From: Nitrospinota bacterium
GTDB lineage: Bacteria; Nitrospinota; Nitrospinia; Nitrospinales; Nitrospinaceae
DNA: 12,904 nucleotides
Direction of reading: 5' to 3'
Assembly (NCBI GenBank): GCA_027298165.1
Contig: JAPUGN010000227.1
Span: 1-12,904, forward strand
In this document: positions 1 to 6,767 of the stretch, in pieces
Layout: each line of letters opens with the position of its first letter
How positions within the stretch are numbered: position 1 is the stretch's first letter
Position numbers and translations under genes: made by a program
Notes under the pieces: model-generated
Told to the model about the DNA's origin: nothing
What the model saw: the letters and a program-made list of their open reading frames with translations, nothing else
Databases searched by the model: none

Positions 1-426
1 AATGGCGACATGACGGCCTTTGCCGCACCGTCAGCCAACAACTCGGTGATTCAGGACGGATTCGGGTCCGGTGTTTTGGTTGGCGTCGGGGTGGACTTCG
101 ACGGCACGGTTTTCGGATTGTTCGACAACGGCCAATCGCAGAACCTGTTCCAGCTCGGCCTGGCGAATTTCCTGTCGCCGACCGGGTTGACACGGCTGGG
201 ACAAAACCTGTTCGGGCAAACGCGCCTGTCGGGTCAGCCGATCATCTCCCTGCCGGAGACCGGGTCATTTGGTTCCGTCTTGGGCAGCACGCTGGAATTG
301 TCCAACGTCGATCTGGCGGAAGAGTTCGTGAACCTGATCAAAACCCAGCAGGCCTTCCAGGCCAGCGCGCGAATCATCAGTACCACCGACGATCTGCTGA
401 CGGAAACGGTGAACCTGACTCGTTAA
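1..426 (+). CDS. flgE: Flagellar hook protein FlgE, C-terminal part (5' end outside the window)
   Basis: The frame is open from base 1 (N-G-D-M...) to TAA at 424-426, so this is the last 141 codons of a longer gene. The ATG at 10 is internal. FlgE polymerises outside the cell into the hook that joins the flagellar rod to the filament. The visible part has the expected end of the family: a dG-tvfGlFdNGQ-type segment near residues 31-45, a stretch resembling NLFQLGLANF, then LELSNVDLAEEFVNLIKTQQAF and a helical end resembling ASARIISTTDDLL. The SNVDL and Q-x-A-F-Q-A pattern is the C-terminal coiled-coil signature shared by hook and rod proteins. The long segment before it favours FlgE over FlgF or FlgG. 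The gene ends 20 nt before a strong hairpin and converges with the pilus block. Assignment to the FlgE/F/G family is secure; FlgE itself is likely. Confidence 0.88.
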   Translation, partial: NGDMTAFAAPSANNSVIQDGFGSGVLVGVGVDFDGTVFGLFDNGQSQNLFQLGLANFLSPTGLTRLGQNLFGQTRLSGQPIISLPETGSFGSVLGSTLELSNVDLAEEFVNLIKTQQAFQASARIISTTDDLLTETVNLTR

Positions 427-446
427 CCGTTAACCTCCTCAATCTG

Positions 447-475
447 AAACCCGGACCGTACGGTCCGGGTTTTTT
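447..475. terminator. Bidirectional rho-independent terminator between convergent genes
   Basis: Positions 447-472 form a perfect 26-bp palindrome (AAACCCGGACC, loop GTAC, GGTCCGGGTTT), followed on the plus strand by more T residues (to 475). On the minus strand the same stem ends in TTT directly after the TAA (474-476) of the SUMF1-like gene. The site lies 20 nt after the flgE stop and overlaps the end of the convergent gene, so one hairpin probably stops transcription from both sides. It is stronger as a plus-strand terminator because the T run is longer there. Confidence 0.88.
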
Positions 476-1310
476 ATTGTGCGCAGCGGAAACCCTGCCA
501 GACCTTGAAGGCGTCGGGGTATTCGTTGAAACGGTAGGTGGTGCGCATGTAGTAGGCTTTGTAGTACCAGTTGCCGCCACGCAGGACTTTGCTGATACCG
601 GTTTCAGGGCCCTGGGGATCTTTGGCGGGGGAGTTCTCGTAATAAATGTCTTCATACCAGTCCGCCACCCACTCCCACACGTTGCCCGCCATGTGATACA
701 CACCGTAGGGGGATTGGCCTCCGGGCAGGGTGTCGACCGGTGTCATGGCGTCGAAGCCGTCCCTGGAAATTTTTCTGCGGAAGGTGACAAAATCGTTGTG
801 GGGAAATTGATTCCCCCAGGGAAATATGCGCTCATCATTGCCGCGCGCGGCTTTTTCCCATTCGGCTTCGGTAGGCAGACGTTTTCCCCGCCAGCGGCAA
901 TAGGCATCGGCTCCATACCAGGACACCCGGTTGGCGGGATGCTTCTCCAGCCCCGGCCGGGAACGATACATGCCATCGACACGTTGTATGGTGACGGCGG
1001 TTCCCGTTTCGATATAGCGTTCCGCCTCATCTGGATGTGCGTTTAAAAAGGCGGCAAATTCGTGGGTGGTCACTTCATAGCGGCCGATGAAATATTCGCT
1101 GAGAAAGACTGTATGAACCGGCTCTTCATCGGTATCGCCCCACAGGCGTTCGTTTTCGATCACCGCGCCCATCGCAAACGGTCCTGCGGGAATGCGGACC
1201 ATACTTTCCTTCTCGTTGGCCGCCGGGGTCCGACCGGCACAGCCCCAACTCCAAAAACAGAGTAAGCCTGCAATAAACATGAATACGATTCTAGATTTAA
1301 ACAGGTTCAT
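474..1310 (-). CDS. SUMF1/formylglycine-generating-enzyme-fold protein, exported or lipidated, lacking the catalytic cysteines
   Basis: The product is 278 aa from the ATG at 1310. An in-frame start at 1424 exists but would overlap the kinase gene and bury the signal peptide. The N-terminus MNLFKSRIVFMFIAGLL... is a signal peptide ending at Cys24 (SWGC, an imperfect lipobox), so the protein may be an outer-envelope lipoprotein. The rest is the FGE-sulfatase fold: IPAGPFAMG (40-48), RLPTEAEWEKAARG (144-157), YGVYHMAGNVWEWVADWY (202-219), LRGGNWYY (243-250) and a terminal GFRC (273-276). In true formylglycine-generating enzymes two cysteines follow the RGGS segment. Here that segment is Tyr/Met-rich and has none, so oxidase activity is unlikely and a structural or ligand-binding role is more plausible. 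It lies 70 nt after the PilS-like gene and probably ends the operon. Its function in pilus biology is unknown. Confidence 0.85.
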   Translation of the reverse strand: MNLFKSRIVFMFIAGLLCFWSWGCAGRTPAANEKESMVRIPAGPFAMGAVIENERLWGDTDEEPVHTVFLSEYFIGRYEVTTHEFAAFLNAHPDEAERYIETGTAVTIQRVDGMYRSRPGLEKHPANRVSWYGADAYCRWRGKRLPTEAEWEKAARGNDERIFPWGNQFPHNDFVTFRRKISRDGFDAMTPVDTLPGGQSPYGVYHMAGNVWEWVADWYEDIYYENSPAKDPQGPETGISKVLRGGNWYYKAYYMRTTYRFNEYPDAFKVWQGFRCAQ

Positions 1311-1380
1311 CAGCGTCCGTGTACGGCGATTGAGGAAACGACGTGGGGCGAGAGTGTAACAGGAAAATCCAGGCGGAAAT

Positions 1381-3153
1381 TTATTTTTCTTCGGTAACGG
1401 CTTGTGTGTCATCGGCTTTGGCATCGGAGTTGCGGGGACTGAGCAGGGAACGCTCCTGAGGCAGGAATACCTCGAAGCAGGTGCCGCGGCCGGGCTCGCT
1501 GGTTACGCTGATATTTCCGGCAAACCGCTCTACGATCTGCTTAACGGTGGGCAGACCCAATCCCACACCTTCTTCCCGGGTGGTAAAAAAGGGTTCGAAT
1601 ATAGTGGTCTGCTCTTCGAGAGGAATGCCCCGACCCTGGTCTTCCACAATGATCAGCACTCCCCGGCGGTCGGTATCAAAATCCTTACCCTTGTAGCCGT
1701 CGACCTTTTTGAGAGTGAGGGTCAGGTTCCCGGATTTATCCATGGCCTGAACGCCGTTGATGCTCAGATTCCAGATCATCTGTCTGATCTGGGCCTCTTC
1801 GCTCTGGATGATGATGTGGTCGGGCGGCGCCACCAGCTGGATGTTAATGCTGGGATCGTATTCGTTGCTGTTTTTCATCAGGATAATGATGTCCTCCAGC
1901 AATTGAGTCAGATCGATAACGGTGGGTTTGCTTTTGCGCGGCTGGGAGTACGCCAGGAATTCAGAGACGATGCCGTTGACCCGTTCCGTTTCCTTCAGAA
2001 CAATTTCCATCAATCGTTGCTGATCTTCGTCGATTTCCAGGGTTTCCTTCAATAACTGAATGGAGCCGCTGAGCGATGCCAGTGGATTTCGGATTTCATG
2101 GGCCAGTCCCGCAGAAAATTTCCCCACTGCGGCCATCTGCTCCGACTGTTTCATTTTTTCTTCCATCTGATGCATTTCCGTTCGGTCTTCGAACACGCAT
2201 ATGTAGCCTTCTGGCTGTTCGAGATTTTTTTTGCCATCCGCACCCGAGATCATCAGGTGACTGATTTTCATGGAAATCAATATGGTGTCGTTTCCCTCGC
2301 GCTGGCATTCCCCCTCCATATGGTAGGGCATGGAAAGGTGATCCTCCTTATAGGTGAACAGACGGGTCAACTCCTCCATCGGCAACACTTCATAACAATA
2401 TTTACCGATGCATTCATTCAGGGGAATGCCGGTTATGTTTTCGCATGCGATATTGACAGAGGTGATGCGTCCTTCCAGGTCGGTGGTTATCAGTCCGTTC
2501 ACCATATTCTGAACAACATCACGGTGAAATTGCTGAAGCTTTTTGAAATCGATATTTTTAGTGCGAAGTTCATCCTTGATGACTCTCAATCGGTGATTGA
2601 GAATGCTGCTGAGATAGGCTACTGAAAAGAAGGACGCGATGTTGAGGGAAATGATGTAAAACAGATAGGCGCCCTGATAGGAAGCGGTGGACTTGGGGAA
2701 AAAATAAATCGGTTGGATCACGTTGAAAAATTCAAGATCCACCAACAGCCCGTATATGATGCTGGCGCCGGAAGCGGTCAGGTAACTCGCCACCCGGGGC
2801 AGCATGACGCTGGAACTGATAATGACAAACAGGAACAAAAAGGAAAGGGGGCTTTCCACACCGCCGGTGCTGAAAATAATACCGCCGACCACACCCAGGT
2901 CGCCGACCACCTGAAACAGGGCAACCGTCTGAAGTGGAACTCGGATGCGCAGAAACAGGGCGCCGGACAGGGATAGAAAATACGCCGCGCACAGAGTGGC
3001 GCTTAAGGGAACGATGGGGGTTCCCTGCTGGGAACCGAGCTCGAACAGGAAGACCAGCACCACAAACCCGGTCAGGAAAACGATCCTCAGTACCATGACC
3101 GTTTTGACCCGAAGCAGCAGTTCCTTGTCCGGGTAGTCCCTTATTGGGCTCAT
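1381..3153 (-). CDS. pilS: PilS-type membrane sensor histidine kinase
   Basis: The product is 590 aa. The N-terminal ~185 residues hold about six hydrophobic segments (near 18-38, 48-70, 74-95, 100-117, 122-142 and 160-185), typical of PilS. A PAS domain follows (about 207-330), then HisKA with H-box GLAHEIRNP (His352), the N-box around Asn462/Asn466 (WNLSINGVQAM), G1 DQGRG (505-509), the F-box PFFTT (521-525) and G2 GVGLGLP (529-535). All catalytic motifs are present, so the kinase should be active. In pseudomonads and Myxococcus, PilS senses pilin in the membrane and phosphorylates PilR, a sigma-54 activator of pilA. Here the gene follows pilC by 68 nt, but no response regulator comes next; a SUMF1-like gene does. 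The start has no clear Shine-Dalgarno sequence. Similar NtrB-like kinases are the alternative; the pilus context favours PilS. Confidence 0.85.
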   Translation of the reverse strand: MSPIRDYPDKELLLRVKTVMVLRIVFLTGFVVLVFLFELGSQQGTPIVPLSATLCAAYFLSLSGALFLRIRVPLQTVALFQVVGDLGVVGGIIFSTGGVESPLSFLFLFVIISSSVMLPRVASYLTASGASIIYGLLVDLEFFNVIQPIYFFPKSTASYQGAYLFYIISLNIASFFSVAYLSSILNHRLRVIKDELRTKNIDFKKLQQFHRDVVQNMVNGLITTDLEGRITSVNIACENITGIPLNECIGKYCYEVLPMEELTRLFTYKEDHLSMPYHMEGECQREGNDTILISMKISHLMISGADGKKNLEQPEGYICVFEDRTEMHQMEEKMKQSEQMAAVGKFSAGLAHEIRNPLASLSGSIQLLKETLEIDEDQQRLMEIVLKETERVNGIVSEFLAYSQPRKSKPTVIDLTQLLEDIIILMKNSNEYDPSINIQLVAPPDHIIIQSEEAQIRQMIWNLSINGVQAMDKSGNLTLTLKKVDGYKGKDFDTDRRGVLIIVEDQGRGIPLEEQTTIFEPFFTTREEGVGLGLPTVKQIVERFAGNISVTSEPGRGTCFEVFLPQERSLLSPRNSDAKADDTQAVTEEK

Positions 3154-3221
3154 AGCATTACCAGTTGGAAACGGGGAAATGTACTGACGGCCGCCAGCCC
3201 ACCGTTGCGGGTCCGGTACGG

Positions 3222-4418
3222 TTAGATGGTTTCGCCCATTTTGAAGATGGGAAGATACATGGCAACCACGATAAAACCCACCAGCACGCCCAGAAACACC
3301 ATCAACATTGGTTCGAGCAGAGCGGTCAAGCCATCCACGGCGGTATCCACTTCTTCATCGTAAAAATCGGCGATTTTGCTCAGCATGGCATCGAGGGCGC
3401 CGGCTGATTCACCGACATCGATCATTTGGATCACCATGGCGGGGAACACACCTTCACGGGCAAGGGGGGCGGCGATGGTTTCACCTTCCTTGATGGCTTC
3501 GATCGTATTTAAAATCGCAATTTCGATAATTTTGTTGCCCGAGGTGCGGGCACAAATATCCATGCCCTCAAGCAGGGGAACGCCGCTGGCGATCAGGGTT
3601 CCCAGCGTCCGGGAGAATTTGGCAGTCGATACTTTCTTGATGAGCATCCCGAAAACCGGCAATTTCAGGGCCATACGGTCAATTTCGATATTCCCGCGTT
3701 CGGTGGCGTACACGCGTTTGAACAGAAAGAAAAACAGGATGGGCCCGCCGATAATGTAATACCACTGATTACGGAAAAAATTACTGACGTGCATAACGAT
3801 GGCGGTTGGGCCGGGCAACTCCGCTCCCCCCCTCTCGAACATGCTGGCGAACGTCGGGATCACGAATATCATGAGAAAGGCCACGACCGCAAAAGCCACG
3901 GAGATGATGGCGCCGGGATAGACCATGGCGGCTTTGACTTTTTTCTTGAGCGCCAGAGCCTTTTCGATGTAATCCGCCAAGCGGGACAGGATGGTGTCCA
4001 GAATACCGCCGGCCTCCCCGGCTTCCACCAGGTTGCAGTACAGGGAATCGAAGGTTTTCGGATGCCGTCTCAGGGCGTCGGACAGATTGGCTCCGGTTTC
4101 AATATCGGTTTTGACCTTGTTGATGATCTCACCAAAATTTTTATTGTCCGCCCCCTTTCCCAGGATTTCCAGGCATTGCACCAGCGGCAGACCGGCATCG
4201 ACCATGGTAGAAAACTGGCGGGTGAAAATGACAATGTCGCGCTCGGTGATTCTCTGTTTTTTGGGACCTAGAAAAGCGCTCTCTGATTTTTTCTTAACGC
4301 TGTCGACCGTGATGTTCTTCGCCTTCAGCTTCGCAATCGCGCTCTGTTCGTCTTCGGCTTCTATCTCGCCGCCCTGAACCTTGCCATGGATCGTTGTTTT
4401 GTATTTAAATGTCGCCAT
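3222..4418 (-). CDS. pilC: Type IV pilus inner-membrane platform protein PilC
   Basis: The product is 398 aa from the ATG at 4418 (AAGAG upstream), the normal PilC length and with the expected N-terminus MATFKYK. A longer in-frame start at 4616 would overlap the upstream gene and adds an unrelated peptide. Two T2SSF domains are visible (about 63-190 and 265-390), with the repeated motifs TRQFSTMVDAGLPL / SRTLGTLIASGVPLLEG and EAGEAGGILDTIL / DVGESAGALDAML. Three membrane segments lie near 166-190, 220-235 and 370-392. PilC sits in the cytoplasmic membrane, contacts the PilB and PilT hexamers and couples their rotation to pilin insertion or removal. It lies 28 nt downstream of the cyclic-nucleotide-binding gene in the same operon as two PilT-type ATPases. 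The family assignment is very secure. Confidence 0.96.
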   Translation of the reverse strand: MATFKYKTTIHGKVQGGEIEAEDEQSAIAKLKAKNITVDSVKKKSESAFLGPKKQRITERDIVIFTRQFSTMVDAGLPLVQCLEILGKGADNKNFGEIINKVKTDIETGANLSDALRRHPKTFDSLYCNLVEAGEAGGILDTILSRLADYIEKALALKKKVKAAMVYPGAIISVAFAVVAFLMIFVIPTFASMFERGGAELPGPTAIVMHVSNFFRNQWYYIIGGPILFFFLFKRVYATERGNIEIDRMALKLPVFGMLIKKVSTAKFSRTLGTLIASGVPLLEGMDICARTSGNKIIEIAILNTIEAIKEGETIAAPLAREGVFPAMVIQMIDVGESAGALDAMLSKIADFYDEEVDTAVDGLTALLEPMLMVFLGVLVGFIVVAMYLPIFKMGETI

Positions 4419-4446
4419 GTTATTCTCTTGCCCGGAAAACGGATCC

Positions 4447-4866
4447 CTAATGTTGCGAAGAAAAAGAGGATATAATACTGCGCGTTTTTTCCAGTTCCAG
4501 TCCGATCTTGGACAACTGGTCACTGGTGTACCGCAACCGGTCGGCCAAGGCTTTGACAATGGCCTGGATATCTTCGGGCAGTTGCGCAACGGTGGCTTCA
4601 AACTGCTCCCGATCAATCACGCCAATGGTAACGTTGCCCACGGCCACCACACTGGCGCTGCGGGTCGATTGGGAAATCAAACCCATTTCCCCGAATACTT
4701 CCCCCTTGCTCAGGGAATTGATCAGGATGCTCTTCTTATCCACCTTTTTGGTGACGTTGACTTTACCCTCCAGAATAATGTAGGCGTTGTTGCTGACAAT
4801 GCCTTCCGACACGATAATGTCGCCGTTGGCGAATCGTTGAATATTCGGAGTGTTTTCAAATCCCAT
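4447..4866 (-). CDS. Stand-alone cyclic-nucleotide-binding (CAP_ED) domain protein
   Basis: The product is 139 aa. A single cNMP-binding beta-roll fills residues ~7-95: FANGDIIVSEG and AYIILEGKVNVTK, then the phosphate-binding cassette GEVFGEMGLISQSTRSASV (55-73) with the key Glu60 and Arg69 both kept, so real cAMP or cGMP binding is plausible. A short helical tail (~96-139) follows. There is no DNA-binding domain and no enzyme domain, so this is not a CRP-type regulator; it more likely signals through protein contact. It starts 2 nt after the stop of the zinc-ribbon/receiver gene, which suggests translational coupling, and is followed 28 nt later by pilC. Its place between the ATPases and the platform suggests nucleotide-dependent control of pilus dynamics, but that is inference from position. 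Confidence 0.88.
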   Translation of the reverse strand: MGFENTPNIQRFANGDIIVSEGIVSNNAYIILEGKVNVTKKVDKKSILINSLSKGEVFGEMGLISQSTRSASVVAVGNVTIGVIDREQFEATVAQLPEDIQAIVKALADRLRYTSDQLSKIGLELEKTRSIISSFSSQH

Positions 4867-4868
4867 AA

Positions 4869-5531
4869 TTAGAGTTTCCCGAGGGCGGTCATGGTCTCTC
4901 GATAGACCTTGTAAAAGTTATCATTCTCTCCGGTCGACTTTTTCAAAATGGTTTCGAGCTGGTCCATTTCGTTCTGGTTGATTACCAGGTTCACACTGTT
5001 GGCCAGAGCTTCCATATTATCCAGGGTCTTGAATTTATCACCCACCAACGCCACAAAAGTTTTGCGGCGGGTGTCCATGGGCATCTCTCTGATATATTCA
5101 TAAAGAGGGCTGGTCTCCAATGCAGTGTCTCCAAATTTTTCATGAAATGCAACCACATGGTACTGATTGAATTTGAGTTTATGGACCGCGTGTTCAGGCG
5201 ATTTGGCGCTCTGCAATTTATACTCTAATTCAGTTAATGCGGTGGTCCAGAGGTCGTGGTTTTCCTTGTCCAGGATCAGGGCGATTTTGTCGTGCTCATC
5301 GTAAATTTCAAAGGCCTCATCGTCGTCGTCATATTCTTCATCCACCACCATGGAGGTGGTATCCAGACCACCAACCCCCTCCTCTTCGCCGAAGTCCGGC
5401 GGCTGTAAATGCTGGTCCACCCGCATCTTGGTCTTGCATCCCGGACAGGTTAAATTGAACGCTTGACCCTGGGGGACCTTATCGTCGGGAATATTGATAT
5501 CCTTGGAACAACTGGAACACGTTATCTGCAT
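4869..5531 (-). CDS. Zinc-ribbon protein with a degenerate receiver-like domain
   Basis: The product is 220 aa from the ATG at 5531, which has a GGAG 8 nt upstream. A GTG two codons earlier (5537) is possible but sits only 2 nt from that GGAG. The N-terminus is a small zinc ribbon with CxxC at Cys5/Cys8 and CPGC at Cys29/Cys32 (MJ0042-like). A very acidic linker follows (~44-80, with DEEYDDDDE). The C-terminal ~140 residues look like a response-regulator fold: KIALILDKE as strand 1, YHVVAFHEKF as strand 3, TFVALVGD as strand 4 and NLVINQNE as strand 5. The acidic pair, the phospho-acceptor Asp and the conserved Lys are not in their usual places, so it is probably a pseudo-receiver acting by protein interaction. 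It lies 27 nt after the second PilT-type gene and 2 nt before the cNMP-binding gene. The exact role is unknown. Confidence 0.78.
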   Translation of the reverse strand: MQITCSSCSKDINIPDDKVPQGQAFNLTCPGCKTKMRVDQHLQPPDFGEEEGVGGLDTTSMVVDEEYDDDDEAFEIYDEHDKIALILDKENHDLWTTALTELEYKLQSAKSPEHAVHKLKFNQYHVVAFHEKFGDTALETSPLYEYIREMPMDTRRKTFVALVGDKFKTLDNMEALANSVNLVINQNEMDQLETILKKSTGENDNFYKVYRETMTALGKL

Positions 5532-5558
5532 ACCCACATCTCCAACACGGGGGCTTGA

Positions 5559-6758
5559 TCAGGCCCGTTTCTTTTTAAGTTTAACCTTACCGGAAGTGTC
5601 CCGTTCGTATCCTTCGTCCATTGCCAAGCCTTCGATATCCGTGGTTTTTTCACCCTTGCCGGCTTTGATGGTGTCGATTTCACGGGCCACCACGGCTCTG
5701 CGCGTGGCGTAGGCCCTGGCAGTTTGTTCCGAAATCTGCCCTTCGCTGTACAGCTTGACGATATGCTGGTCGAAGGTCCACATGCCGTAGGCGTCGCCAT
5801 CCCGGACGATGTCATAAAACGTCTTGTCCTCGGTTTCACCGTTGAGGATCGTATCCTTGACCCGCATGTTGTTGGCCATGATCTCAAGCAGCGCGATACG
5901 CGCGCCGCCTACCTTGGGCACCAGCCTCTGGCTGATGACCCAGCGCAAGGAGTCCGCCAGGCGAATGCGAATCTGCTGTTCCTCTTCCTGACCGAACATA
6001 CCGACAATGCGGTTGATGGTCTGGCCGGCGTCTACGGTATGCAGTGTGCTCATGACGAGGTGACCGGTTTCGGCGGCGCTCATGGCGATCTCGACGGTTT
6101 CCCGGTCGCGCATCTCACCCACCAGGATCACCTTGGGGGCCTGACGCAGGGCGGCCCGCAGACCGTTGACAAAGGTATCGAAATCGCCGCCCAGCTCCCG
6201 CTGGTTGAAGGTGGAGTGCAGGTGCGGGTGGACAAATTCCACCGGATCTTCCAGAGTGATGACGTGCACCGATTTCTCATGGTTGATCTTGTTAAGCAGG
6301 GCCGCCAGCGTGGTGGTTTTACCGCTGCCGGTGGCGCCCGTGACCAGGAGCAATCCGTTTTTCTCTTCCGCCGCTTTTGCGAATTGCGGCGGCAGTTTCA
6401 AATCTTCGATCGAAGGAATCCGGGTTTCGAGCTTTCTCAGCACGATGCTGTAATTGCCCCGCTGCGCAAAAATGTTGACACGGAAACGGGCCTTGCCCTG
6501 AATGTGATACGAACAGTCGCAGGAACCGCTCTTGAGAACCATTTCCGTCAGCCGCCGGTCCGAATTGATCAGGTTCAAGGCAATCACCTCGGCCTGAAAT
6601 GGGGTGATCTGCGGGATCGGCGGCTTCACCTGAATTTCCGTCAGCTTGCCGTTGACTTCCACCTGGAAGGGTTTGCCGACGGTAATGTTCAGGTCGGAGA
6701 TGCTTCCATGTGATTCCAGCATGGTGGTCAGGATGTAATCTATTTCCGCTTTTCGCAT
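5559..6758 (-). CDS. pilT: PilT/PilU-family pilus retraction ATPase with intact catalytic motifs
   Basis: The product is 399 aa. It has a PAS-like N-domain, then Walker A GATGSGKTT (141-149, Lys147), the Asp box ITLEDPVEFVH (from 167), Walker B ILVGEMRD (211-218) and the His box TGHLVMSTLHT (231-241). All catalytic residues are in place. PilT proteins form cytoplasmic hexamers that depolymerise pili. The C-terminal region departs from classical PilT: in place of AIRNLIRE it reads NNMRVKDTILNGE, followed by YGMWTFDQHIVKLYSEGQI (an MQTFDQ-type region recalling PilU) and a basic tail ending KLKKKRA. It is therefore better seen as a PilU-like or second PilT. Its Shine-Dalgarno AGGAAG (6762-6767) overlaps the stop codon of the upstream pilT, whose P-loop is altered, so the two are probably made together. 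Whether it is a true PilU orthologue needs a tree. Confidence 0.93.
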   Translation of the reverse strand: MRKAEIDYILTTMLESHGSISDLNITVGKPFQVEVNGKLTEIQVKPPIPQITPFQAEVIALNLINSDRRLTEMVLKSGSCDCSYHIQGKARFRVNIFAQRGNYSIVLRKLETRIPSIEDLKLPPQFAKAAEEKNGLLLVTGATGSGKTTTLAALLNKINHEKSVHVITLEDPVEFVHPHLHSTFNQRELGGDFDTFVNGLRAALRQAPKVILVGEMRDRETVEIAMSAAETGHLVMSTLHTVDAGQTINRIVGMFGQEEEQQIRIRLADSLRWVISQRLVPKVGGARIALLEIMANNMRVKDTILNGETEDKTFYDIVRDGDAYGMWTFDQHIVKLYSEGQISEQTARAYATRRAVVAREIDTIKAGKGEKTTDIEGLAMDEGYERDTSGKVKLKKKRA

Positions 6759-6761
6759 AAA

Positions 6762-6767
6762 CTTCCT
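6762..6767 (-). promoter_or_regulatory. Shine-Dalgarno of the second pilT, overlapping the stop of the first
   Basis: The minus strand reads TATAGGAAGTTTATG. AGGA lies 5 nt before the ATG at 6758, and its first bases are part of the TAG stop (6766-6768) of the upstream pilT. This arrangement favours re-initiation by ribosomes finishing the first ATPase and would keep the two subunits in fixed proportion. Confidence 0.7.

Noticed and set aside
1311..1424. Longer N-terminus for the SUMF1-like protein starting at 1424
   Set aside because: It would overlap the end of pilS by 44 nt and place a basic, unstructured peptide before a clear signal peptide.
4419..4616. Longer N-terminus for PilC starting at 4616
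   Set aside because: It overlaps the cNMP-binding gene by 170 nt and the extra peptide is unlike PilC, which normally begins at MATFKYK-type sequence.
5724..6713. Long plus-strand open frame (329 codons)
   Set aside because: It lies wholly opposite the second pilT gene, whose protein has all family motifs. The antisense translation shows no recognisable domain and has no separate ribosome site.
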